DNA of 64,000 nt. It comes from Geosporobacter ferrireducens (GTDB lineage Bacteria; Bacillota; Clostridia; Peptostreptococcales; Thermotaleaceae). Every line of letters starts with the position of its first letter. The stretch's first letter is position 1. The notes under the pieces were generated by a model. That model did not search any database, was not told the origin of the DNA, and saw only the letters and a program-made list of their open reading frames with translations. Made by a program: the position numbers and the translations under genes. Positions 1-7,906 of this stretch are shown here, piece by piece. The stretch covers positions 1 through 64,000 of the forward strand of contig NZ_CP017269.1 in assembly GCF_001750685.1 (NCBI RefSeq). Direction: 5' to 3'.

Positions 1-105
1 AGGATGAAGCAAGAATTGCATATATCCTTAATGAAGATGATTGAGAAAATCAATGAATATTTTAAAGATTGCTTTAGAAAAATATCCACAAAAAAAATAA
101 ATTAA
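1..105 (+). CDS. 3' end of a plus-strand gene, frame undecided (partial)
   Basis: The window opens inside what looks like the tail of a plus-strand gene, because a strong terminator follows directly. Two frames are open from the left edge. Frame 3 reads DEARIAYILNEDD and stops at 42-44, with good coding character. Frame 1 stays open to the TAA at 103-105, which abuts the terminator. I cannot choose between them or name the product. Confidence 0.3.
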   Translation, partial: RMKQELHISLMKMIEKINEYFKDCFRKISTKKIN

Positions 106-140
106 AAAAGCTTTCGCCGATTTAGGCGAAAGCTTTTTTT
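104..140. terminator. Bidirectional intrinsic terminator
   Basis: A perfect 15-bp stem (104-118 with 125-139) closes a 6-nt loop. It has an A-run on the left and a T-run on the right. It can end both the leftmost plus-strand gene and the minus-strand Cys-rich gene that finishes at 139. Confidence 0.85.
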
Positions 141-279
141 AATCTTCTTGTCTTAATAATCTTTCATCCAATTCGCAGGTACCATTATTGCAGTAACCAG
201 CTATGCAATGAATACATGTAATAAATCCACATTCCCTGGGTTCTCCAAAACCTTTAACCTCATAATCTTTTTCGTACAT
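139..279 (-). CDS. Small cysteine-rich protein (46 aa)
   Basis: This 46-residue product has cysteines spaced C-x4-C-x2-C-x4-C-x4-C (residues 16-34), a pattern able to bind zinc or an Fe-S cluster, followed by a charged helical tail. The start is the ATG at 277-279, because GGAGG lies 8 nt upstream; the reading frame extends further 5' but through the ribosome binding site. It resembles short Cys-rich proteins of the Clostridia, but I do not recognise the family. The gene stands alone and ends in the shared terminator. Function unknown. Confidence 0.6.
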   Translation of the reverse strand: MYEKDYEVKGFGEPRECGFITCIHCIAGYCNNGTCELDERLLRQED

Positions 280-388
280 AATTTGGCACCTCCATTGAAT
301 TAATCCGAATCTACTATACATTTATATTATAATACAAGAATACAATCATGTCAATTGTATACATTGTGACAAATAAAAAAAGATGCAG

Positions 389-1015
389 TTAAAGAACTAC
401 ATCCTTCTTTTCACCAAATATCTTTTTCCAAAGGGGTTGCTTTGTGTTTAGCTTCTTAACCTGTTCCTTCAATTCTGCCAATTCATAGGATTTTTGCTTT
501 AAGCGCATTTTCAGTCGGGCATTTTCACAAATCAAGATATCTTTTTCTTTTTTGAAATGTGTTTCATTCCCTTCCATGTCTTGCACAACATCGTCAAAGT
601 GGTTAATAATTTCGTTTTTTGTTTCATCAATTTTATATTGAAGCTGCTCATTCATGTTATGATTAATACGGTTGCATAGTTCTTCCAGCATACTGGAAAG
701 TTCCAATTCTGCAGGTTGATTTATGATACTTAATTCAGAACTGCTGGCAGTAACAGCAACCTCATGATTCCCGTGAACTAAAATTTCTGGCGTATCAAGA
801 ATTAATTTAATTTGCTTATTTGTGAGCCCTTTTTCTTGGAGTTCCTTTATATAAATAAATTGTTCAATTTCTTTGTATGTATAATAGCGACGATTGGAAT
901 TTGTTCTAGGGATCTCCAATTTGAATTCATCCTCATAATATCGTAATACATGTGTATCATAATCAGTGATTTTGCTAACCTCAGAAATGGAATATTTCTT
1001 TTCTTTATCAATCAT
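389..1015 (-). CDS. MerR-type DNA-binding protein with C-terminal coiled coil
   Basis: Residues 8-78 form a MerR-like winged helix: YSISEVSKITDYDTHVLRYYE followed by the RRYYTYKEIEQF wing. Residues 105-190 are strongly helical with heptad-like Leu/Glu/Lys spacing, a likely coiled coil, ending in a basic tail. No ligand-binding domain or metal-binding cysteines are visible. The layout resembles RacA-type chromosome-anchoring proteins and YhbD-like clostridial regulators; a role in chromosome organisation is an inference. The start is an ATG behind a GGGGGGAA ribosome binding site. The gene is separated from cheR by a terminator and a promoter region of about 220 bp. Confidence 0.75.
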   Translation of the reverse strand: MIDKEKKYSISEVSKITDYDTHVLRYYEDEFKLEIPRTNSNRRYYTYKEIEQFIYIKELQEKGLTNKQIKLILDTPEILVHGNHEVAVTASSSELSIINQPAELELSSMLEELCNRINHNMNEQLQYKIDETKNEIINHFDDVVQDMEGNETHFKKEKDILICENARLKMRLKQKSYELAELKEQVKKLNTKQPLWKKIFGEKKDVVL

Positions 1016-1131
1016 ATGATTTCCCCCCTAACTACTGATTATATTCTGTACATTAGCTTTTAATTCCTTTTTAATATTAAATCTTTCGATAGCAAATTCA
1101 GCTAAATTTCAACGTTTTTCTTATTTTTCAC

Positions 1132-1165
1132 TTAATAAAACAGGTGTATATATGAGTTTTATTAA
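1132..1165. repeat. 10-bp perfect inverted repeat in the promoter region of the MerR-type gene
   Basis: TTAATAAAAC at 1132-1141 is repeated inverted at 1156-1165 with a 14-nt centre. There is no T-run on either side, so it is not a clear terminator. Its place upstream of the MerR-type gene allows an autoregulatory operator, which is inference. Confidence 0.4.
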
Positions 1166-1197
1166 AAGAATATACTTTAACTTTCTATAAAAAGATA

Positions 1198-1225
1198 AAA
1201 ATCCTTTGAAATTTTCAAAGGATTT
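1198..1225 (-). terminator. Intrinsic terminator after cheR
   Basis: The stem AAATCCTTTGAAA pairs with TTTCAAAGGATTT. On the minus strand it is followed by a short T-rich run. It lies 13 nt beyond the cheR stop codon. Confidence 0.75.
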
Positions 1226-1237
1226 GATAAGTTAACG

Positions 1238-2011
1238 TTAACTATTCTTTTTGTAGAAAAATGTTTTTAGAGGTACTAAATTATATCTTACGGGTAAAAT
1301 GATCTGTTCAGTACTGCCTACAAACAATACTCCTTGTTCATTAAGGGATGAATAAAATTTCTTATACATATCTTCCTTGGCTTCTTCTGTAAAATAAATC
1401 ATTACGTTTCGACAAACAATAAGATCGCAACGTTCGGGATATTTATCGTTTAATAAATTATGGTGTTTGAATTCAACACATTTTTTTACTTCGTCATTAA
1501 TTTTATATGACTCCCCTACTTTGGTAAAGAATTTTGAAATGAGGTGCTTAGGAACGTTTTCAATACTCTTGGGAGAATAAATCCCCAGCAGTGCTTTATT
1601 AATGGCTCCTTTATCAATATCTGTAGCTAATATTTTGATGGTTTGCAGGGGCATCAGTTCACTGAGCATCATTACTAGAGAATAGGGTTCTTCACCAGTG
1701 GAACATGCAGCACTCCAAATTTTTAAAGTACTTCCTTTTTTAATTAGGTTTGGTAAGATTTCTTTTTGCAGTACTTCCCATTGATTTGAATTACGATAGA
1801 ACTCAGAGACATTAATGGTTAAGTAATTAATAAATTCATTATATAAGTCTAAATCTTTGCAGATTGCTTGGAAATAGCCTTCATAAGTATCGAAGTTATT
1901 TCTTTTAATGAGAGAGTCAATTCTGCGTTTCATTTGTTTTTCTTTATAGCAGGATAAGTTGATTCCAGTTTTTTTAAAAATAGACTCCTTAAATTGTTCA
2001 TAATTGTTCAT
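1238..2011 (-). CDS. cheR: CheR-type chemotaxis protein methyltransferase
   Basis: CheR enzymes transfer methyl from S-adenosylmethionine to glutamates of chemoreceptors in the cytoplasm. The N-terminal helical CheR domain spans residues 1-65. NVSEFYR (67-73) begins the catalytic domain. The SAM-binding motif ACSTGEEPY lies at 102-110, ATDID at 129-133 and CRNVMIYF at 200-207. The length of 257 aa is normal for a stand-alone CheR. No other chemotaxis gene is nearby, so it is either a detached chemotaxis gene or serves another signalling system. It is monocistronic, with an upstream gap and its own terminator. Confidence 0.92.
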   Translation of the reverse strand: MNNYEQFKESIFKKTGINLSCYKEKQMKRRIDSLIKRNNFDTYEGYFQAICKDLDLYNEFINYLTINVSEFYRNSNQWEVLQKEILPNLIKKGSTLKIWSAACSTGEEPYSLVMMLSELMPLQTIKILATDIDKGAINKALLGIYSPKSIENVPKHLISKFFTKVGESYKINDEVKKCVEFKHHNLLNDKYPERCDLIVCRNVMIYFTEEAKEDMYKKFYSSLNEQGVLFVGSTEQIILPVRYNLVPLKTFFYKKNS

Positions 2012-2108
2012 AATTACGCCCCTTTAATGCTTATTATTATATCATATAGAAAATAGTCAAAAAAAGAAGAGAATTGCATTTTATAGTCTATTGTACCATA
2101 TCTATACA

Positions 2109-2136
2109 TAAAAAAAAAGCCGTGGATTACCACGAA
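2109..2136 (-). terminator. Second intrinsic terminator downstream of ispH-S1
   Basis: CGTGG (2121-2125) pairs with CCACG (2130-2134) around an ATTA loop. On the minus strand it is followed by GC and eight Ts. It lies about 95 nt past the terminator that overlaps the ispH-S1 stop, with no gene between, so it may end a small separate transcript. Confidence 0.75.
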
Positions 2137-2226
2137 TTTAGAATGTAAAGGGGGTCTCAATGTATTTGTGAGGTCCTTATTAGTTTGGGCAAAAACGCAA
2201 AAAATATTCAGATAAATAAAGTAAAA

Positions 2227-2245
2227 AGGAGAGTTAAACTCTCCT
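2227..2245 (-). terminator. Intrinsic terminator overlapping the ispH-S1 stop
   Basis: AGGAGAGTT and AACTCTCCT are inverted repeats with a tight loop, followed on the minus strand by TTTTTAC. The hairpin overlaps the TAG stop codon of the fusion gene. Confidence 0.75.
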
Positions 2246-4220
2246 ATTCATCCTTTGACTCAATAATTTCTCCAATGGTTGTAGGCTCTTCTTGATTTAC
2301 AATTTCTACAGCTTCAGGTTCATTGGCATCTTTGATGCTAAGGCTGATTCTTTTTGATTCCTCATTAATTTCTAAAATCTTTACCTTTACTTTTTGCCCA
2401 ATATGGACTTCTTGAGAAGGCTTAGCAATATGCTTATCAGATATTTGTGAAATATGAACAAGTCCGTCTAATCCAGGCTCTAGTTCTACAAAAGCTCCAA
2501 AATCAGCTAAACGCACAACTTTTCCTTCAACAATGTCACCGGCGTTATATTTCCCATGAACGTTTTCCCATGGCTCTTGGGTGATTTGTTTTAATCCAAG
2601 TGAAATTTTATTCTTATCTTGATCAAAATCTAAAACAACAACTTTTATATGGTCGCCAACTTTGACAACTTCACTTGGCTGGCTTACTCTACCCCAAGAC
2701 AGGTCAGAAATATGAACCAATCCATCGATTCCACCGATATCAACAAAGGCACCAAAGTTTGTAAGTCTTTTTACTTCTCCTTCAATTACGCTGCCCTTTT
2801 GAATCTTTTGCCATAAAGATTTTCTTTTTTCTACGTTTTCTTTCTCCAGTACAGCTCTATGGGAAAATACAATTTTTCTTTTTTCTCTATTAAAATCAAT
2901 TACATTTACTGCAAGCTGCTTGCCGAGGAAGTCATTTAAGTTATTTACATAACTGGTTGATAGTTGAGAAGCAGGAATAAATCCTCTCAATTCATTACTT
3001 ACAGCAATTACACCACCTTTTACGACTTCAACAATTTTTACTTGAAGGGTAGTGCCTTTTGATGCTGCTTCTTCGACTGTTTCCCAACCTTTTTCAGCAT
3101 CGATACGTTTTTTTGACAATAATACATTGCCTTCACCATCATCTGTTTTTAGAACATATACCTCGATTTCATCCCCTTCTTTTACTAACTCCCGAGGATT
3201 TACTGAAAGATCATTAGAGATCTCTTGTTTTGGAATAATACCATCTGATTTATATCCTATATTTACCATGATTTCACTATCAGTGACATGGATAACTTTC
3301 CCCTTGATTGTGTGTCCCCGTCTCGGTACTCTCAAAGAGTTCTCAATTTCCTCCATCATATTCATCATCTCATTGTTGTTTTGATCCATACTGCTCATTT
3401 TTTCAATAACCTCCTTAATAATCCAGTCCGGGGTTGATGCTCCGGCTGTTACTCCAATTTTATTCATTTTTTCTATTATATCCATTGGTAAATCCTCGGC
3501 AGTTTCTACATGATAGGTATATTTACAATATTTTTTACTGATCTGTAGAAGCTTTTGTGTATTCGAACTATGATATCCGCCAATTACAATCATTGCATCT
3601 ACCTGTTGCGCTACATTTGCACAGGATGATTGTCGTTCTCTGGTTGCAACGCATATGGTATTAAAGGGTTCTACCACTTTAGCTTTATGATTTAGCTCCT
3701 TTAAAATTGCATTCCATAACTCAGAGGTTATTGTTGTCTGTGCAACAATACATAACTTATCAAAATTGGGTAGAGAATCTACCTGGAAGACATGGTTCAA
3801 AATATACGCTTTATTATCACACCAACCATTGATTCCGATAACTTCCGGATGAGTAGGGTCACCGATAATAACAATGGAATAACCCTTCTGATGATATTCA
3901 TAAACGATCTTTTGTACCTTTCTTACAAAGGGACAAGTGGCGTCAATGATTTCAACATTATTTTCCTTTGCTTTTTCATATACTTCTAAAGGAACTCCAT
4001 GGGAGCGTATAATAACAATGCTGTCTTTGCCATCCTGAATATCATCTATAGACTGTACACCCATGGACTCTAATTTTTGAACAACCTGAGGGTTATGAAT
4101 AAGTGGTCCGTAGGTGTGAATTCTTTTATCCCTATGCAAATCTACTGCGTGGAAGGTTCTTTGGATGGCTTCTTTCACGCCAAAACAATACCCAGCATTC
4201 TTTGCAATGATGATCTCCAA
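2244..4220 (-). CDS. ispH: Fusion of 4-hydroxy-3-methylbut-2-enyl diphosphate reductase (IspH) with four S1 RNA-binding domains
   Basis: IspH performs the last step of the MEP isoprenoid pathway, making IPP and DMAPP with a [4Fe-4S] cluster. The three cluster cysteines are visible at 12 (GYCFGV), 96 (DATCPFV) and 190 (NTICVATRERQ); HPEV at 124-127 and TAGAST at 258-263 are also typical. After a short acidic linker, four S1 domains follow at about 302-372, 387-455, 473-541 and 558-628, the last two with the classical FGAFV and DGLVHIS signature. This fusion is characteristic of Clostridia. The role of the S1 part (ribosomal-protein-S1-like binding) is inferred. The start is TTG, 10 nt after GGAGG. 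Confidence 0.95.
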   Translation of the reverse strand: MEIIIAKNAGYCFGVKEAIQRTFHAVDLHRDKRIHTYGPLIHNPQVVQKLESMGVQSIDDIQDGKDSIVIIRSHGVPLEVYEKAKENNVEIIDATCPFVRKVQKIVYEYHQKGYSIVIIGDPTHPEVIGINGWCDNKAYILNHVFQVDSLPNFDKLCIVAQTTITSELWNAILKELNHKAKVVEPFNTICVATRERQSSCANVAQQVDAMIVIGGYHSSNTQKLLQISKKYCKYTYHVETAEDLPMDIIEKMNKIGVTAGASTPDWIIKEVIEKMSSMDQNNNEMMNMMEEIENSLRVPRRGHTIKGKVIHVTDSEIMVNIGYKSDGIIPKQEISNDLSVNPRELVKEGDEIEVYVLKTDDGEGNVLLSKKRIDAEKGWETVEEAASKGTTLQVKIVEVVKGGVIAVSNELRGFIPASQLSTSYVNNLNDFLGKQLAVNVIDFNREKRKIVFSHRAVLEKENVEKRKSLWQKIQKGSVIEGEVKRLTNFGAFVDIGGIDGLVHISDLSWGRVSQPSEVVKVGDHIKVVVLDFDQDKNKISLGLKQITQEPWENVHGKYNAGDIVEGKVVRLADFGAFVELEPGLDGLVHISQISDKHIAKPSQEVHIGQKVKVKILEINEESKRISLSIKDANEPEAVEIVNQEEPTTIGEIIESKDE

Positions 4221-4300
4221 TATTATTATACCTCCTAAATCAGTTTATAATTTAATTTCTACATCATATTACAAAATTCCTCCTATGTAAAGAGATTAAT

Positions 4301-4894
4301 TTATGATATAGAGCAAGCAATTTCAGTTTCTATTTGCTCCATTACCTTTTGACTAAGCTCCTGATAGGTATCCACGCTTAACTTTTGACCATAATATTCC
4401 TCAAAGCTTAAGGGTGCACCAACTTTAACCTTTATTTTTCTGAATAGTTTATAATCAGAAATAATTGCCACAGGAACAATAGGAACCTTTCCTTTTATGG
4501 CGATCATGGCAAGGCCAGGCTTTACATTAGAAGGCGCTCCTTTCTTTTTACGGGTACCTTCTGGGAAGATGCCAAGAACCTTGCCACTGTTTAGAGCCTT
4601 TAAAGAATTCTTAATTGCTGATAAATCAGCGCCATCTCTGTTGACAGGAATCATATCTAGTTTTCTAATGATTGCTCCCAGTATTTTGATTCCAAAGAGT
4701 TCCTCTTTTGCCATATAAGTCATTTTGCGAGGAATTGTGGTACCGATAATAACAGGATCTAAATTATGAATATGATTGGAACAGACAATACAGGCACCTT
4801 CCTTAGGAATATAATGCAAATTCTCAACTTCTATGCGATAAAAAAGGTCTACATAGATTTTCATGAGATTTCTGGCAAAAGTGTAAAAATCCAT
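4301..4894 (-). CDS. plsC: 1-acyl-sn-glycerol-3-phosphate acyltransferase
   Basis: PlsC adds the second acyl chain to lysophosphatidic acid to make phosphatidic acid at the inner face of the membrane. The catalytic HX4D box is H41-D46 within SNHIHNLDP. The substrate-binding FPEGTR box is at 110-115, and PIVPVAI lies near 135. At 197 aa the size fits short clostridial PlsC proteins. It lies 12 bp downstream of cmk in the same direction, with ispH-S1 following after about 80 bp; the cmk-plsC-ispH order recurs in Clostridia. Confidence 0.9.
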   Translation of the reverse strand: MDFYTFARNLMKIYVDLFYRIEVENLHYIPKEGACIVCSNHIHNLDPVIIGTTIPRKMTYMAKEELFGIKILGAIIRKLDMIPVNRDGADLSAIKNSLKALNSGKVLGIFPEGTRKKKGAPSNVKPGLAMIAIKGKVPIVPVAIISDYKLFRKIKVKVGAPLSFEEYYGQKLSVDTYQELSQKVMEQIETEIACSIS

Positions 4895-4906
4895 TTTGCT
4901 TCCTCC

Positions 4907-5554
4907 CTACTGAATATAGGATAATATTTTATCAACCACTTTCTCTATGCTCAAGCCCGTAGTATCTATAAGAATGGCATCCTCAGCTTGAATCAGTGGT
5001 GCCAGTTCTCTTTCTGTATCAATCCTATCACGATTTGAAATTTCTGACTTCACATCTTCTAAAGAAGTAGTAAAGCCTTTTCGACGCTGTTCCTCAAAGC
5101 GTCTCCTTGCTCGTTCATCAATGGATGCAGTAAGGAAGAATTTATAGGCTGCATCTGGCAAAACAAAGGTTCCAATATCCCGGCCATCCATCACTACATT
5201 TTGTGCAGCAGCAATAGTTCTTTGGAATTCTACCATTTTTTTTCGAACTGGAGAAAGCTTGGCTACTTCAGAAACCAATTGATTCACTTCAGGACTTCGG
5301 ATTTCTTCTGTGACATTGGTTCCATTTAGATAAATATCATCTCCTATCAGCTCTATCCTTATATCAGCCAGCAATGCTTCAATTTGCTGAGCATCTTTCG
5401 TATCTACAAAATTTTGAATAAACTTCAATGTTACAGCACGATACATGGCACCTGTATCAATGTATGTAAGTTTTTTAACCTTTGCGATTATTTTTGCGAT
5501 CGTACTCTTACCTGCACCAGCAGGTCCATCTATAGTAATACTCATATTACCCAC
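4907..5554 (-). CDS. cmk: Cytidylate kinase
   Basis: Cmk phosphorylates CMP and dCMP with ATP in pyrimidine nucleotide metabolism. The P-loop GPAGAGKS is at 10-17, DTGAMYRAV follows near 30, and GRDIGTFVLP lies near 150. The chosen start is GTG at 5552-5554, 8 nt after GGAGG; an in-frame TTG upstream (5567-5569) overlaps the ribosome binding site, and the ATG at 5543-5545 would be 17 nt from it. It heads the cmk-plsC-ispH group. Confidence 0.9.
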   Translation of the reverse strand: MGNMSITIDGPAGAGKSTIAKIIAKVKKLTYIDTGAMYRAVTLKFIQNFVDTKDAQQIEALLADIRIELIGDDIYLNGTNVTEEIRSPEVNQLVSEVAKLSPVRKKMVEFQRTIAAAQNVVMDGRDIGTFVLPDAAYKFFLTASIDERARRRFEEQRRKGFTTSLEDVKSEISNRDRIDTERELAPLIQAEDAILIDTTGLSIEKVVDKILSYIQ

Positions 5555-5646
5555 GCATACTTCCTCCAAGCTTAGATTCTATTTAAAAGATAAAACATCT
5601 ACAAAACTATCATAATATTAAATATTTATCTTTACAATATAAAAAA

Positions 5647-5835
5647 CTAATTCTTATTCAATCTCAAGTTAATAATCTCTTCTTTAAAGAATTGGCTAAG
5701 GCTATTTGCGGGAGAATCGGGATCACTTTTCAAGTGCAATGCTTGCAATAAAAATAGGGATAATAGGCAGGCAATGGCCAAAGAAAAGAAGATCCTTTCA
5801 ATAATGTATACAGTTTTTAGAATCAACTTTGACAT
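5647..5835 (-). CDS. Small single-pass membrane protein (62 aa), unknown function
   Basis: The product has one hydrophobic segment (about residues 13-32) followed by a polar tail containing SDPDSPANSLSQFF. A GGGAGG ribosome binding site 7 nt before the ATG supports translation. It lies between the flavoprotein gene and cmk on the same strand. I do not recognise a family. Confidence 0.6.
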   Translation of the reverse strand: MSKLILKTVYIIERIFFSLAIACLLSLFLLQALHLKSDPDSPANSLSQFFKEEIINLRLNKN

Positions 5836-5875
5836 TGGTAAACCTCCCGATAAAAGAATAGCTTCTATAGTAGTA

Positions 5876-7102
5876 TTATACGCTAATTCCAGCTAGATAT
5901 CCTGTTGAAAATGCAATTTGAAGATTATAACCACCGGTTAATCCTTCTACATCAAGGACTTCACCTGCAAAATGCAAACCGGATATTTTTTTTGATTCTA
6001 AAGTAGAAGGGTTGATTTCTTTAACATCAATTCCTCCCGAAGTTATAATCGCTTCCTGAATAGGTCTTGTACGCGTAATCGTTAGTGGCAGACCGGTGAT
6101 AAGCTTCAATAAAATTCTACGCTCTTCCTTGCTGATTTGGTTCACAAATTTTTCCTCCGGTATACCTGAGAGTTGAATAATAACAGGAATCAGCTTTGCT
6201 GGAAGCAAATCATCCAGTGCATTTTTTAACTGTTTTCTGCTATATTTATCAAAATCCCGCTGTATCCTCTTATCTAACGTATCTTCATCCAAAGCAGGCT
6301 TTAAATTGATAAATGCTTTTATTTTTTCCTTATCAAGATACTTTGCCAGATAGTTGCTTGTAGATAATACAATAGGTCCGGATATACCGAAATGTGTAAA
6401 AATCATTTCTCCAAATTCTCTGTGTATCTCCCTGTCCTGATAAAAGACCTGTAAGGAAACATTTTTTAATGAAAGTCCTTGCAGGTTTTTGATCCACTTT
6501 TCTTCCGTCTCCAAAGGAACCAATGCAGGTTTAAGGGAAACTATATGATGGCCTGCTTTCTGTGCGAAAGTATAACCATCCCCAGTGGAACCTGTAACCG
6601 GATAAGAAAGACCGCCGGTTGCGATGATGAGCTTACTGCAAGGCAGAATTTGGTTATTTGTTAATCGTACCCCTCTCACAGCATTATCTTCATAGAGAAC
6701 ATCCCTTACCTCAGATTGCAGGCGAATATCGACTCCGTGAGAAACCATATAGGTCATTAAAGCCTTGATGACATCACTAGACTTATCAGAACGGGGAAAT
6801 ACACGATTGCCTCGTTCAACCTTTGTGGGTACACCGTATTGATGAAGTAAATGAAGGATATCATCGTTAGTAAAGCTATAAAAGGCACTATATAAGAAAT
6901 TTCTGTTTTTTGTAATATTTTGCAGCAGATCCTCAATGTCTCCGGTATTTGTGATATTACAACGTCCTTTTCCCGTAATATACAGTTTCTTACCTAATTT
7001 TTCATTTTTTTCTAGTAAAACAACCTGTTTTCCTTGCGCTGCAGCTGTTCCTGCTGCCAGCATTCCAGCAGCGCCTCCGCCTATTACTACAATTGATTCC
7101 AT
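5876..7102 (-). CDS. HI0933/YhiN-family FAD-dependent oxidoreductase
   Basis: The FAD-binding Rossmann motif IGGGAAG sits at 7-13, followed by the family signature GKGRCNITN at 44-52 and ATGGLSYPVTGSTGDGY near 165. The C-terminal GGINV-like strand and FAGEVLDVEGLTGGYNLQ complete the FAD site. The family (BaiN/YhiN, often labelled aminoacetone oxidase-like) lacks a firmly assigned general substrate, so I leave it at the family level. The 408-aa length is usual. It is 18 bp from the upstream histidine phosphatase gene and probably co-transcribed with it. Confidence 0.88.
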   Translation of the reverse strand: MESIVVIGGGAAGMLAAGTAAAQGKQVVLLEKNEKLGKKLYITGKGRCNITNTGDIEDLLQNITKNRNFLYSAFYSFTNDDILHLLHQYGVPTKVERGNRVFPRSDKSSDVIKALMTYMVSHGVDIRLQSEVRDVLYEDNAVRGVRLTNNQILPCSKLIIATGGLSYPVTGSTGDGYTFAQKAGHHIVSLKPALVPLETEEKWIKNLQGLSLKNVSLQVFYQDREIHREFGEMIFTHFGISGPIVLSTSNYLAKYLDKEKIKAFINLKPALDEDTLDKRIQRDFDKYSRKQLKNALDDLLPAKLIPVIIQLSGIPEEKFVNQISKEERRILLKLITGLPLTITRTRPIQEAIITSGGIDVKEINPSTLESKKISGLHFAGEVLDVEGLTGGYNLQIAFSTGYLAGISV

Positions 7103-7120
7103 AAAAAAATCCTTCCTATT

Positions 7121-7735
7121 TTATAACGTATTTTCTAAATGAGCAGTATCATTCATTGTTACAATGACTGGTCCATACTCCCTGAATTCAACAACATTAA
7201 TGCAGGCATTATCCTGGCGAATCCTATAAAAATTAGATAAATCCATATCCATCAGGCCTAATAAGATTGCTTTGATGGCAGTTCCATGAGAAACGACAGC
7301 TACATTTTTATTAGGATTTTCTTCTACGATACGATGGAGGGCTGCCAATCCTCTACTCTGTACATCAAGTAATTTTTCCGCTCCTGGAATCTGTGCTTCA
7401 TGAGGTTTGCTTCTCCAAATCCTATAGTGCGTGAGGTGCTTTTCTTGAATTTCCCGATTGGTTAGACCTTCCCAATGTCCAAAGGACATTTCGCGAAGCT
7501 CAGGGATAATATTCACCTTATATTGAAATTCCTTTGCAACAGCTTGTGCGGTTGACAAAGCTCGATCTAAATCACTGCTGTAGATAGCATCAATAGAATA
7601 ATTTTTCATTCTTTTTCCTAAGTGTTGGGCTTGCAGTAATCCCTTTTCATTTAATTGAATATTTTTAGCTCCTTGAGCCCTAGTCTCTGCATTCCAGACG
7701 GTTTCGCCATGTCTGATAATATAAAGTTTGGTCAT
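7121..7735 (-). CDS. Histidine phosphatase family protein
   Basis: The phosphohistidine motif RHGE is at 8-11, and the second catalytic histidine lies in VVSHGTAIKA near 150. GAKNIQLNEKG and the SSDLDRALSTAQ segment are typical of the phosphoglycerate-mutase-like and alpha-ribazole phosphatase branch. The 204-aa length fits small-molecule phosphatases of this superfamily. The substrate cannot be read from the sequence, and no cobalamin genes are nearby to favour CobC. The ribosome binding site is AAGGGGGG. Confidence 0.85.
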   Translation of the reverse strand: MTKLYIIRHGETVWNAETRAQGAKNIQLNEKGLLQAQHLGKRMKNYSIDAIYSSDLDRALSTAQAVAKEFQYKVNIIPELREMSFGHWEGLTNREIQEKHLTHYRIWRSKPHEAQIPGAEKLLDVQSRGLAALHRIVEENPNKNVAVVSHGTAIKAILLGLMDMDLSNFYRIRQDNACINVVEFREYGPVIVTMNDTAHLENTL

Positions 7736-7853
7736 CTTGCTAATCGCCCCCCTTAAAGTTCAAATCTATTATAACATTAAAAATTCATTACCACTATTAC
7801 AATATATTTTTACCATTAACAATAAAGATAAACGGATTCCGAAAACAATTTCT

Positions 7854-7893
7854 AAAAACAATCAACTGCGATTTCTCGCAGTTGATTGTTTTT
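7854..7893. terminator. Strong bidirectional terminator downstream of gdhA
   Basis: A perfect 18-bp stem (7854-7871 with 7876-7893) is flanked by A-rich and T-rich ends. On the minus strand it ends the gdhA transcript 14 nt past its stop and isolates gdhA from the histidine phosphatase gene. Confidence 0.9.
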
Positions 7894-7906
7894 GCGGCTA
7901 TATATT

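Noticed and set aside
3052..3384. A 110-codon plus-strand frame opposite the S1 domains of ispH-S1
   Set aside because: It is the antisense shadow of a clearly conserved coding region and has no ribosome binding site.
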